From the NCBI GenBank assembly GCA_025201805.1, contig MU619281.1, positions 128,500 to 182,595 of the forward strand: a stretch of DNA of 54,096 bases, given 5' to 3'. The translations under genes and the position numbers were made by a program. The notes under the pieces are model-generated. The model had not been told where the DNA came from and ran no database searches. It saw only the letters and a list, made by a program, of their open reading frames with translations. The stretch is from Parasitella parasitica (taxonomy: Eukaryota > Mucoromycota > Mucoromycetes > Mucorales > Mucoraceae). Position 1 is the stretch's first letter; each line of letters starts with the position of its first letter. Below, in pieces: positions 35,799-46,635 of this stretch.

Positions 35799-38186
35799 TT
35801 AATCAACTACCGCAATACCGCTGAAGCTCTCATGGAATACAGATTTCTTGATTAAATCAAGCGCTGTGCCACTCTGGTCTTGATTGTCTTCTTGTTGGTC
35901 AGATTGACTAGAGCTTTTAGCTTTGCCATCCAAATCCTCATCAACATCACCGTCAAGGAAAGTTTTAATCATAGCAGCCGAGAAACCAGAAAGCAAAGAG
36001 ACGCCAGTATCAGACTTGGTTATGGGTACAGTCATATCCTTGGAAGACGTGTAAACATTGCTATTACACAAATTCCACCAAACAAGTTCGGGGACTTTGT
36101 AGCCAGCATCCTGATACTGCTTCTTGATAAACTCATGAGTTGTGAGAAAGTTGTCCATACCGTTGTCCGCACCATCAAACTCCATATCAGTGAATATAAA
36201 CAACCGCTTGACCATATCCTCAGGTGCCAAGTTATGCTTCTTGGCCATAGGCAAAAGAACATCGGTAAATACCTTGCAGATATCTGTGTTATAGCCCACA
36301 GGCCCACTCAATAAAGTCTTGACCTGATCAGAGAATGGCTTTTCGGTATCCACTTTGAAGGCTTTAGGATCTGCTGTGAATGTAACAACAGCACCTTTGT
36401 ACGGATGCTTGGCAAGATTTGTAACCACAAGAGAAAGGCCAATGGCTGCATACAAAGGCTGATTTTCAGGCTTGTCACCACCAGACATCATACTGCCAGA
36501 GACATCACAAATAGCAAGGCACTCTCCAAGATCAACCTTCTTTTTTTTGCCATTGCTTTTATCATCTTCTTCTTTAGTTTTAACCAACAGAGATGTATCA
36601 CGGATAGATTTAATCAGAGTATTCCATTGACCATTAACAAGGGTTTCTTGAGACGATATGAATTTCTGCAAAAGCTCTGGATCACTGCTGACGACCTTGG
36701 CGAGATGCTGAGGCAGATCACCACCTCTGCAAGCACTAAATGCCAGCTCATTAGGACCGAGAGTAGCACCGCTTACTTTCTTATTTCCTTTCGCGACGTC
36801 CTTCATGTAGTCAACAACCGTATCAGGTGCATGCTTGAAGAAATGAGCAAAGTTTCGCTTGAGACAGACAGATGGAATGTGGCGAAAATCAACCTTATCC
36901 CATTTGCCAGGGCACATGTAGTGCTCAGTAATATCCATAGCAGATCGTAGAGGAACCAAGTACTTTTTGCGATACAATTCTCTCGCCTTGTTTAAATAAT
37001 GTACACGAGTCTCATCCTTTTCTTGGTATTCAACAGGGGAAAAGAGCAATTCAGCAATAGTGGTGGCCAGCAAGGTGTTCTTATCGTAGGACATGCACAA
37101 GGAAGGAGCCCATTTAGCAGCCATACTCAAATTGAAGCCTAAACCATGACGACCTTGCAGCTTGTCTTGCTTGTTCTTGTTTAGTTGCTTCATATCCACC
37201 TCCAGCTGATCCGCAAACAACCGAGCCACGGTAAAATGCAACGCTCTGTAGGTCTTGTCATTCTCCAAAAGGTCAGATACAACCTGATTTCGTCTCTTAC
37301 GTTCTTCGAATCGCTTTTCTTTTGCATCAGCCTCTTGCTTCTTGTTGTGCTCCAAGTTCATCGTTTTGGAATTTTCCATATCCTTGGCAATATCTTCAGG
37401 TGTCATGGTTTTTCTAAGCTTGTAGCGCTCTCTACGCTGCTTGTTAGCCTTGGAGCGTAAAGAGGCATTACGAGGCGTAAGAGGCGAAACAAGAGCATGG
37501 TATTCCTCCCCACGCGCAAGACCTCCCACCTGACCTTGACAGTAAATTGTAGGCAAAACCAAGAGATCCTTCCAGCAACCATGAGTCTTGTAATCACGAC
37601 GAACGAGCAGTTCGTGTTCCTGTTCAAGAGCTTCCCAACCATCATCCTGTGCTTTAGCCTTTTGCTCTTCTTGTTTTCGTGTATGTTCAAGTTCGGCATC
37701 AGTACGAACAGTTCCGTCAATCAAAACATGCAGATTAGCCAAAGCAGTACGAGGATGATCAAGCAGCAGCCAAGAATAAGCATTGAAGAAAGCCTTACCC
37801 AAAGACTTACCACGATGAATAGATCGAGTGTAAAAGATGATGTGGAGGGTCATTACTGGATCTTGATCCCAAGCGGCCTTGAGCATTTCGTGTCGAGATT
37901 CAGGCGTAACCGAGTCCAATCCATAGCAAAGATCAAGCAGGTCATCGCGTGAAGAAGCATTGGTCAAAGCCCCGTTAGTGGTTCGCTTCTGATTAGCTAC
38001 TTCGTCAAAAGCCTCCATAAACTTGCTGCCATTGTTCACGTCAAGACCATCTATTACAACTTCCTTCCTTGCATTATCGCCGGATCCCTCGATAGGACGA
38101 AGCTCAGCGATCAAGTCACTCAACAAAGCTTCCTTGTGTAGCTCCTCAAAGTAAGGGAGAGCAGCGGGATAGGTGGCGAAGGACAT
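35799..38186 (-). CDS. DUF2828 / von Willebrand A-domain protein
   Basis: An intronless frame; 795 residues from the ATG at 38186 (MSFATYP). A longer frame reaches 38261 only by a TTG start, so I prefer the ATG, which has an A-rich context. The N-terminal two thirds match the TROVE-like DUF2828 family: NGALTNASSRDDLLDL, AAWDQDPVMTLHIIFYTRSI, GKSLGKAFFNAYSWLL, CWKDLL. The C-terminal vWA domain carries a MIDAS motif DVSGSM (near 36505), then FTDMEFDGAD. The architecture resembles Ro60/TROVE proteins that bind small RNAs, but for DUF2828 proteins the biochemical role is unknown to me. Charged segments (residues about 280-335) are rich in Lys/Glu. Cytosolic, no signal peptide. Confidence 0.92.
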   Translation of the reverse strand: MSFATYPAALPYFEELHKEALLSDLIAELRPIEGSGDNARKEVVIDGLDVNNGSKFMEAFDEVANQKRTTNGALTNASSRDDLLDLCYGLDSVTPESRHEMLKAAWDQDPVMTLHIIFYTRSIHRGKSLGKAFFNAYSWLLLDHPRTALANLHVLIDGTVRTDAELEHTRKQEEQKAKAQDDGWEALEQEHELLVRRDYKTHGCWKDLLVLPTIYCQGQVGGLARGEEYHALVSPLTPRNASLRSKANKQRRERYKLRKTMTPEDIAKDMENSKTMNLEHNKKQEADAKEKRFEERKRRNQVVSDLLENDKTYRALHFTVARLFADQLEVDMKQLNKNKQDKLQGRHGLGFNLSMAAKWAPSLCMSYDKNTLLATTIAELLFSPVEYQEKDETRVHYLNKARELYRKKYLVPLRSAMDITEHYMCPGKWDKVDFRHIPSVCLKRNFAHFFKHAPDTVVDYMKDVAKGNKKVSGATLGPNELAFSACRGGDLPQHLAKVVSSDPELLQKFISSQETLVNGQWNTLIKSIRDTSLLVKTKEEDDKSNGKKKKVDLGECLAICDVSGSMMSGGDKPENQPLYAAIGLSLVVTNLAKHPYKGAVVTFTADPKAFKVDTEKPFSDQVKTLLSGPVGYNTDICKVFTDVLLPMAKKHNLAPEDMVKRLFIFTDMEFDGADNGMDNFLTTHEFIKKQYQDAGYKVPELVWWNLCNSNVYTSSKDMTVPITKSDTGVSLLSGFSAAMIKTFLDGDVDEDLDGKAKSSSQSDQQEDNQDQSGTALDLIKKSVFHESFSGIAVVD

Positions 38187-38727
38187 TTTTAAGAGATAGA
38201 TAATCAAGAAAGATGAGAAACTTAGGGGGGAAAAGTAGAAAGCCTGTTTATTTGCCAACAAAATATAGGCTAAACGTCAACTTTATATATACACTAAAGT
38301 TGTAACACGCTGCGGCGACTTGAAGTAAACTGCGGTGAGGCCGTGTACTACCGCAGCTATAAAGTCAACATGCATGCACCAACATGGGAACAGTTGCGAG
38401 CGTTTCCTTATTGATAGCTTGACCGTAGATTGAATGAATGATTTGCAATGCGCGGTAAAATATTCTACGCACGATTTGCCTTGAGAGGTTACTCGGAAAG
38501 ATTTGCTCTGTCAATTTGCAATTATCTGCATAATACAGTGATACAGTGATACAACGATATTCCTTTCGTAACAACAACAAACATACACTGTATACCTGTA
38601 TACGGTACCATTGATCGATTATATTGAAAATAACGTCTGAAGTTGAATAAAAGCGGCTCTCAACCAGTTTGGTTGCTATTTACTCCTTTTTCTTTCCTTT
38701 TTCTGTACAACTTTTTTCATCTCTAAA
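38187..38727. promoter_or_regulatory. Divergent promoter region, DUF2828 and CHY-RING genes
   Basis: 541 bases between divergent start codons. TATATATA lies near 38285 on the DUF2828 side, and a pyrimidine-rich leader (TTTTTCTTTCC, 38688-38698) precedes the ligase start. Confidence 0.45.
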
Positions 38728-40357
38728 ATGAGTCAAGCGCCATTGCAAGAGCAGTCTGATAGCGAAATAGACTATGATCATGAAATAAATCATGAGGAAG
38801 ATGAGGAAGATTGGCAAGACGCTGAAGAAGAACATCCTGTTCAAGCATCCTTGGTCGCTGTGCCGATTACGACAACAGCAGCCCCCACAAAGGAGCCAGA
38901 ACAGAACCACATTATCAATGAAACTGAGCTGAGGAAAAAAATCAAGGAAATCCAGTTGGACAAGACCTTCACTGCCAAAGACAAGGCCAGACAGATACAG
39001 GTAAGCCTACTGAATCAAATGCTGATTTGATAAAACAAGACTGATCTCGTTTTTGGCAGTATTTGATGTCGCATGGTACGACACATCCTCTATCTGTAGC
39101 TAGCAAAGATCAGCCAGATGCAACCGAAAGTATTTATTGCAAATCATACCACGTAAAAACAGCGCATTAATTGATATTCGCATTGTAACCGTTATTTACA
39201 CACTTTGTTGTTAGAATCAAGAGCAAGAAATCCTGGGATGCAAACATTACCAAAGAAACTGCAAATTACAGGCCAATTGCTGTGAAAAGATTTACACATG
39301 TCGGTTTTGTCATGATGAAGCCGAAGATCATACTATCGTGAGGTGCGTCTTGCGAAATTAACTCAAGCAATCATATTAAACATTCACTGCAGACACGAAA
39401 CCAAAATCATGCTCTGTATGATGTGCCTCACATTACAACCAGCTGCTCAAAATTGCAACAGCTGTGGCGAACGAGTCGCCAGCTATTATTGCGACAAATG
39501 CAAGCTTTGGGATGATGATCCCAAAAAATCCATCTATCACTGCGATGATTGTGGCATTTGTAGACAAGGAAATGGATTAGGAAAAGACTTTTTTCATTGT
39601 GAAAAGTGTAATATATGTTTGAATATCTCAATGAAAAATCATAAATGCATTGAAAGAAATCTGGAGAGTGATTGTCCCATTTGTGGCGAATACATGTTTA
39701 CCAGCACATTGACAGTAATCTTTATGGTAAGTCGATCTTTCTCCTTTTACAGCACTTCTGCTATTGACATGATTAAATGCAAAGCCCTGTGGTCATTGCA
39801 TCCACAAGCATTGCTATACCGCATATATTCAGACATCGTATCAATGCCCAACGTGTCTCAAATCATTAGGCGACATGTCAGAGTATTTCAATCGACTTGA
39901 TAAAGACTTGGAACGTCAACCCATGCCAGCAGAATATGAAAAATTCATATCGCACATTTTTTGTAATGATTGTGAAAAGAAAACACCTGCCAAATACCAT
40001 TTCTTTTACCATAAATGCGGTCATTGTGGAAGTTTTAATACTACCGTCCTTAAAACAGAAAATACAGAGGAAACTGCACAAAAGGCTGCATCTTCAACAG
40101 TGGCAGCAGCCTTGGAGGCACCCGGCTCATCAGCTAATGCTGCCTCTGCTACTATGGAAGTATCAAACGAAACGGCTGGTTCATCTTCAAATTCAGATCA
40201 GGATCACACTATGCAATCACAATTAGGCAATGCACCTGGCAATTCTACTACGCCTGGTTCTTTCTTGGGTATTGCTGGCTATATTAGAAATCCACCTCCA
40301 TCCGCATCTAGTTCATCATCGAGAGCCAGAAATGGCACAGAATCAAACGAGGGATAA
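38728..40357 (+). CDS. CHY/CTCHY/RING zinc-finger E3 ubiquitin ligase (Pirh2/RCHY1 type)
   Basis: Exons: 38728-39000, 39060-39129, 39222-39342, 39393-39726, 39785-40357; about 456 residues. The second intron could also use 39215 as acceptor with an earlier donor; I could not decide. An acidic N-terminal region and a short helical segment come first. Then the CHY zinc finger (LGCKHYQRNCK, CRFCHDE), the CTCHY finger (CDDCGICRQG, FHCEKCNICLN), the RING-H2 (CPICGEYMF, PCGHCIHKHCY, CPTC) and the C-terminal zinc ribbon (CNDC, YHKCGHCGSFNT) follow in the order found in Pirh2. The ligase ubiquitinates substrate proteins; in fungi such proteins act in stress and iron-related control, substrate here unknown. 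The tail is Ser/Ala/Asn-rich. Its stop is 24 bases from the end of the convergent TCF25-like gene. Confidence 0.93.
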
Positions 40358-40380
40358 TGAGAAATAAAATCTGTGATTTA

Positions 40381-42844
40381 TTAGTTGTTATTATTGTTGT
40401 TGTTTCTTTCGAATGCTTCAGCTAATGCTCTTTGTACGTCTAAATCCTCATCGCCCACAGCATTCATAATCTCCATTACCTCATCTGCTGTCATGTCTCC
40501 ATTGTTGTGCCTGGTTGCCATGGTGATACTATTAGTAAATCACGAGCATGTCCCATTCGCCTTGCAAGACTTACATTTCATGTTGGATCTGTCCTAAATC
40601 ATCATTATCTTCCGTACCATCATCATACACTTCTTCGTTGTCGTTTTCGTCTGCATCAAAGTCTTCTACGTCAAGTGGGAACGCACCTGGTGCTTGGTTG
40701 GCGTTTTCTCTTCGTAATCGTTCCAGTTCTCCCAAGAGTTGTCTAACCTGTTCCTGGTCGCCAGCCGGTAGTTGATTAGCGCCCAACATGTTTCTCATCA
40801 TATCCATCAATCCTCTTGCATCAGTCGGAATTCTACCAAAAGAAGTAGAACTAGAACGCATGCGCTCATTGATGTCGTACATGGTCTCTGAATCAGCTGG
40901 AGGCAGAGGATCGTACATCTGATAGCTGGAGGAGGTGATGTTGGGAGGCAAATATGACAATAATTTTTGGATATCGATCAAGACAATGTATCGGCAGACA
41001 CTCAGTGGAACATTTTCTTTTTCATCGCATAATAACTTTTGTTGGATCTTTTTAGGCTGACTAACGACCATTGGTAATGTGGATGATCCTACGCCCTTAA
41101 GCCATTCCAACACCTCTGGTTCCTTCCACATTTCAAAAGTACGTTCTATATAAGATAGCTGCATAATATCCATGTATTCATTAGGAATACTGAACGCTGT
41201 GTCAGTACGACCGTATTGCGTCGTGTTGCATTGTATTGGTTTCTCAACCCGACTTACTATTGAGTCAATTGAACGATTTCATCTGCTTCAGGTTCTCCGA
41301 GTTTCTCCAAGAGTCGGCAATAAACCAAAGGGTATTTTTGGATAGCTTCCCTCATTATTTTGGTGCCTTGAATAACATCTTGGGAGTTCTTGCTTTTTTC
41401 GCCCATCTTGAACTTGGCATAGGCAGAGGAATAAGCGAAATTAGGCATGTTGTTAAGATCAGAAGGATAGAGGTTGCCGTCTGTCTTCCATTGAGATTGC
41501 ATCTTAATTACATAGTCGTAGTCTTTGGAAGAGAGTGCATGGTAATCTAATGAAAGCAAAGCGCCCAGTGGATCAGATGTAGGGTCAAGGCTGAAAAGCA
41601 GTTTGTTGAACTCGAACGCAGTCTTCCAACATCCACGGCGAGTCAAGAATTGAATGTGACGAAAAACAGCCAGGAAAAAAGAGCGATTTTCTGATCTTTT
41701 GTAGGATAACCTTGCCGAACCATTGCTTAGAGAGAATTGGGGATGAAGAGCTCTTTCGCAAGCATACAGGGCTCGTTCTGGGGTAGAAGAAATCAATTGA
41801 GATGCGACTATTATAAATCGAGAATATGAATTACCTATGAAATCACCAGCTGCAGTCCAGTCCCCACTATCTTTTGCTATTTCTGACAACTGGAGTAAAC
41901 TGTCTACATGATAAGGGTGTCTTCTCGTCAAAAACAAGAGTGCTTCAGCGTTATGAGTAGCGATAGCGTTCAAGAATTCCAATTGAACATCCTGATATTG
42001 CTCAGAGTGTCTGAAGGCATAGTAAGAATTACCATCCTTGGTTTCGACAACTTCCATAGACAAGCCGTTTCTTTTGTAGGGTGGCCAATCGCTCTTTGGT
42101 GTTGTGAATTTAGACTTTTTCAACACTCTTCCTTGGGAAGATCGGTTTTCACTATTCACAACGTGCGAACCAAATAGGCGCTTCATTTCAGCTTGTGCGT
42201 CTAGATTACGATAGTTGACAGATAACAACTGACGGCTTTCCTCAGTATTCAGGCTTTGTTTGTCAGTGGCTCCTTTAGGTGACCTATACAATAAGCAGCA
42301 CATTTTAGTATTTTTTTCGTTTGCTTCCTTGCTCATTGTAATATATACGTTTTGCCAAGCTGTTTCAATACTTTGTCTAATTCCTTCATACTGATGTCGT
42401 CATTGCCAGTAGTACTATTCTCGTTCTTATTGCCTCTCTTCTTGGTCTTCTTTTTGCTTTTCCTAGCTTTATTATGGTTCTTGATAAATGTTAGTCTTTT
42501 TGTCACGTCAAATCTATACCCGTCCAAGCGTCAATTTTACCTTTTCAATAATAGGCTCGAGCTCTTTGATGTCTTTTTTGTCTTCATCATCTTCCTCGAC
42601 CTCTTCTATACCATCATCGCTCTCGTTGAGCTATAATTGATAAATAAGTAATTGGCATATTTGAACACTACGAAATGATTTTTTTTACCAAGTCAAAAGG
42701 ATTAATCTGTTTGATGAGAACGTCTTGGACATCTTCCTCATCTACTTCAGAATTTGAAGGTTCCTCGTCAGTCTCTTGATCTTTTTTGGGAACAATGTCT
42801 TGTATCTGCTCCTTTTGAAGCCTTCTCAGTGCTCTAGATGACAT
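40381..42844 (-). CDS. TCF25/Rqc1-family protein
   Basis: Minus-strand exons: 42844-42689, 42630-42541, 42479-42349, 42283-41835, 41777-41258, 41189-40575, 40528-40381; the joins give 702 residues. The N-terminus is acidic (EEVEEDDEDKKD), followed by a Lys-rich stretch (KARKSKKKTKKRG), typical of the family. The TCF25 domain follows: FRHSEQYQDVQLEF, ATHNAEALLFLTRRHPYHVD, ERALYACERALHPQFS, NRSFFLAVFRHIQFL, RGCWKTAFEFNKLLFSLDP, DPLGALLSLDYHAL. The C-terminus is acidic. The yeast counterpart Rqc1 belongs to the ribosome quality-control complex that marks stalled nascent chains on 60S subunits. Intron 4 (41778-41834) is 57 nt and has no stop, so its retention would leave the frame open. Confidence 0.92.
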
Positions 42845-42988
42845 GATTATAAATGAGAAAAAAAAAACAATTTTTTTTTACGTCAAGCCAAACTAAAATC
42901 TTCGATCGCTGAATCTGAATAAACTATCTTGCTCGCGTCTTTATGCCTGCAAAGCGCAAACTGATTAGATACATTCTTGACTTGAACC
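42845..42988. promoter_or_regulatory. Short divergent promoter
   Basis: 144 bases separate the divergent start codons of the TCF25-like gene and the membrane protein gene, so both promoters must lie here or overlap the coding ends. Confidence 0.5.
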
Positions 42989-43634
42989 ATGAAGAAAGCA
43001 TTTTGTTTCTTATTAGCAATGCTAATACATATTAAAACTGTTTATGCAAATACAGAGAAACTGATTCTTCGAGTTAATTCACAAGATGCGATGCCTTGCG
43101 ACCCACAATTTGAAGCATTGAACAATGCACAAGCAGCAACATCACTGAAGCCACCATTTTCACAAGTGCAAAGCAGTTTAATACCACAAAACGATTTTCA
43201 ATGGTATAATTTAGATGAATTAAAGGATAGTGCCAGCTACGAAATAAGAATATCGTATCCTGCAATTGTAAATATGCTACATGCTGAATATAGTCTGTTG
43301 TTTGCGTTAACAGTTTTTTTCATTTTATTTTTTATTTTGATAACAGACACCAGCAGATTTTCGATTAAATATCATCAATAGCTGTAAAAGAGCAGATGGT
43401 AGTTTGTCTTACACACTTCAAGTCTCTGCTAAATACACAGGCGTATCTCAAATCAAGGAAATGGCGAATCAGCCAGTGATTTACGACTTGGTCCTCGAGA
43501 ATTTGTACCTTGGATTCCTTTTTTATCAAGTCTACAAGATTGCCATTGCCATTATTGTAGTTTTATTGATTGGCTACCTCTTGTGGATGCCATATATAAG
43601 ACATCTAATCACTGAAAAGCCAAAAATTGAGTAA
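42989..43634 (+). CDS. Small type I membrane protein, unknown
   Basis: Two exons, 42989-43267 and 43347-43634, joined in frame to 188 residues. A signal peptide (MKKAFCFLLAMLIHIKTVYA) is followed by a luminal domain of about 125 residues with few Cys and a YEIRISYPAI-TPADFRLNI stretch across the intron. One transmembrane helix follows near the end (IAIAIIVVLLIGYLLWMPYI), then a short basic cytosolic tail (RHLITEKPKIE). Layout suggests an ER or Golgi membrane protein. It resembles PIG-X-like or other small ER glycoproteins only in layout; I do not recognise the family. It lies 140 bases ahead of the GRASP gene on the same strand. Confidence 0.82.
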
Positions 43635-43774
43635 AAAAATGATCTGTTTACTACCATACAAATTGTTTGATTTTGAGGCTCTTTTTTAAATTATCACAGA
43701 AGGGAGGGGACGATTTCTGTTTTACTTTCTTTTATCACTCTCTTTCTATTTTTTCCATTATTTTTGATATAAAA

Positions 43775-44873
43775 ATGGGGGGAGCACAGAGTTCTGAACA
43801 AGGACAATATGGTTTTCATGTGTTGAAGGTAATTTACACACTGTAATAAAGGAAAATGAGAAGATTTAATGCGAATTTCGCGTGTTTTATTAGGTAAAGG
43901 AGAATTCTCCCGCATTTCACGCAGGAATTGAGCAATTCTTTGATTACATTGTCAACATCAACGGCATCCCACTTGTAAGAAATTGAAATGGAGGCATGAA
44001 TATAGTACTTATACTCGATTATAGAACAACGGCGACAGCCAAACGTTGCTTAAAACATTGCAAGAATACGAAGGAAAGCCTCTACCTATGGGAGTCTATT
44101 CAAGCAAAGAACAAACATTTCGAGGTATATCAATAACATATTGAATTTTTTGCCTGATTAATCAACCAGTAAGCTAGAAATCACTTTAACTCCCAGTAGA
44201 GATTGGCATTCTGATGATCCTAATGAAAAGAGTTTAATTGGTAATAAAAGAATACACAAAGAGGCGTAAAAGAAGGCTTAAAAATGACTGATTAGGCTGC
44301 TCAATAAGGTTCTGTTCTTTCGAACGTGCTGGAGAAAATGTATGGCACGTGCTGGATGTTTCTCCCAACTCTCCTGCTGAAATGGCCGGCATCATTCCTC
44401 ATTCTGATTACATTATAGGTAGCCCACATATGACCTTAAGGAATGAAGATGACTTTTACGACTTAGTTGAACAATACCTCGGAAAACCTCTTCGACTATA
44501 TTTGTACAATTCTGAATGGGATAGCTGCAGAGAATGTATAATTGTGCCTAACCATGAGTGGGGAGGTAATGGCTCGTTAGGCTGCGATGTTGGATATGGT
44601 CTATTGCATAGAATTCCTCGAAGAAAGAGTGAAAGAGAACAAATTACGGATCGAGAGCGTTCAGACTCAGTGACTTATAGCGATACAATCTTCAATGCAC
44701 CAGAGTTACCTGTCTCAGACGAAGAAGAACAAATCTTGAAAGAAGCAAAACAAGTTTCGCTTCCACTTTCTCCTACAACTGATCAATCATCATCGTCAAC
44801 GTCATTGCCACCACCACAGTCATCATCTCCTACAGCATCAGTAGCTACATCAGCAGCAACAACAACTCCATAA
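43775..44873 (+). CDS. GRASP55/65-family Golgi stacking protein (Grh1-like)
   Basis: Exons: 43775-43828, 43894-43974, 44025-44124, 44178-44240, 44296-44873; the joins give 291 residues. It starts Met-Gly-Gly-Ala, which allows N-myristoylation as in vertebrate GRASPs. Two PDZ-like GRASP domains follow: [30 protein letters not shown], then [28 protein letters not shown] and [26 protein letters not shown] closes the conserved part. The C-terminal 90 residues are acidic, then Ser/Thr/Pro-rich. The family tethers Golgi and ER-exit-site membranes and takes part in unconventional secretion. ATG 43775 is chosen because the Gly at position 2 is conserved and upstream sequence is a T-rich leader. Confidence 0.95.
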
Positions 44874-45295
44874 GCACATGCAATTCCCTGATACTTATAA
44901 AAACTCATTTCTTTCTGCAATCATCAAGTTAAAATATGCCCATGTCAATGAATTTGACGGCAAAATGACTTCAACAATGCTAAAAACACACGTTATTCTG
45001 CGTTTATATTAACGATAAGATATTGAATTTTGGGCACATTTTTCTCGATGAGTTAAAAGGAAAAACACCATCAAAACGGGCAGTTGAATTTTAGGCTAAG
45101 AATAAAAGTTACTTTTTTATGCAAAATCGTTTGATTTCGACTTGTGTGCATTCGTTTGAAAGGAAAATTGACTTCAGGTTTTTGCTCTTTACCTCCTTAG
45201 AAAATGAATAAAACAATGTTTAAATGGTACCATTTGATAAGCCAATTATTTTCCAGATTGAAGCTTTATACAGTGTATTCATTGTACACGCATAT
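44874..45295. other. Intergenic
   Basis: 3' flank of the GRASP gene; no gene recognised. Confidence 0.5.
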
Positions 45296-45590
45296 GAGGA
45301 GGTCACCCCACCCACTCTGGTCATTTTTGCACCTTAGCTACGCTACAGTAAAAACCGACCTTCGTTTACGCGGGATCCATCGTGCTCTGCAAGGCTGTCA
45401 GTCTCTAAAATGACAAGTGTATTTGTTGTGTCCATAGAATTCCACTGTCCCTGATCGAACCCTAGATTAAATATCACAAAAAAAAATAGAAGTGATCATG
45501 TTGTATCCATAGAATATCCACGGTTACCGTAATATTTCAATTCTTGTCATAGCGACCCGTTTCTGATCGGATCTAAGGCTAAATGTCGCC
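45296..45590 (+). repeat. Dispersed repeat, copy B
   Basis: Matches copy A (9801-10025) in the same order of landmarks but contains an internal duplication: a unit with TTGTGTCCATAGAAT and CCCTGATCGAACC (about 45424-45470) recurs as TTGTATCCATAGAAT and TTCTGATCGGATC (about 45503-45575). Each unit ends in a TAAAT-like stretch. No coding capacity seen. Confidence 0.7.
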
Positions 45591-46635
45591 GTATTTTCTA
45601 TTACACAGAAAACATGTAACATCGACTACAAAACAATGTATTCATATATTGTTTTAATATACTAAATTTAGGGTAACGTAAAACATACTCGGGTTGATCG
45701 GTTCATAGGGCAATCGTAGTGAATTCTTCTTCTATGACCCTCTCTTTTACAAGATGAACATCTAACAACTACTTGATCTAAGGGTTATTTATTAATGTGT
45801 ATTGATTGACAAATTAAAAAATTTACTATCGTAGTCTAATCCATTATCTCCCATGAGGTAGTTTCTAATATAAATCTCTTTCAAGATAACAGTAATGCGT
45901 TGTACTTTCTGCCTCGCCCTGAATGTTTGCTATTGTCTTGAGCAAATGAGACCATGATTTCTGCTTTTTAAGCACTAAAACTGCAAACTAACTTGCTAAC
46001 CTGTAACTTAATAACTCCCTAATCATTTTACAAAAGTGTAATAAGTTCGATTTTAAGGCATCTGTGCACTATTTTTCGTATAAATTCATATCGTTAGGAT
46101 TTTGATACCCGCTTTATGTTTTTTTTTTATTCAATGCCATGCTCGTTTTCTACGCTATTTTTAGGGATAGCTAGCAAAACAAAAAAAAATTAGATAGCAA
46201 AGCTACATGATTAGGATTGATATTGTCTTGCATTTGAAGGTTTATGTAGTCTTTTAGTATATCTAGAAAAATCTTTCAAATATCTAAAAATTTAGTTGCC
46301 TGGTCAATCAGGCTGTTGTGCAATAACCTTTTGCCATAGCGTCAAGTTATCTCACGCTTGTTAGAATGAATCAGGGATAAATATGGCCCAGCACGCATTG
46401 CTATGACCTGTCACATGCGAAGTACTCCTTATTAATTCGTTGCACCATTTGCTGACCGTCTGCTGAACTTGGAAATAACTGTAATTGACCTAGGAGGCTA
46501 TTTTGGAAGGGCAGAAATTAAAAGAGGTAAAACTAATTGAACCGGCCGGGTCGTTTCATTTCTCTTTTTCCTCTTCTTTTTTCTTATTTTACAGTTTTCA
46601 TCTCAATTTCTTAATATTTAAATATACAGATAACA
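45591..46635. other. Intergenic / transporter promoter
   Basis: AT-rich. The last 80 bases before the start at 46636 are a pyrimidine-rich leader (TTTCTCTTTTTCCTCTTC, near 46557). No gene recognised. Confidence 0.45.

Noticed and set aside
35880..37952. Several plus-strand frames over the DUF2828 gene
   Set aside because: Antisense shadows of the long minus-strand frame.
38187..38261. N-terminal extension of the DUF2828 protein
   Set aside because: Depends on a TTG start; the ATG at 38186 has a good context and begins the family-like region.
42284..42336. Alternative N-terminus MSKEANEKN for the TCF25-like protein
   Set aside because: This stretch is the third intron (GTATAT to TATAG); splicing joins the upstream Lys-rich exon in frame.
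45204..45413. 69-codon frame over dispersed repeat copy B
   Set aside because: Covers non-coding repeat sequence; copy A does not keep the same frame.
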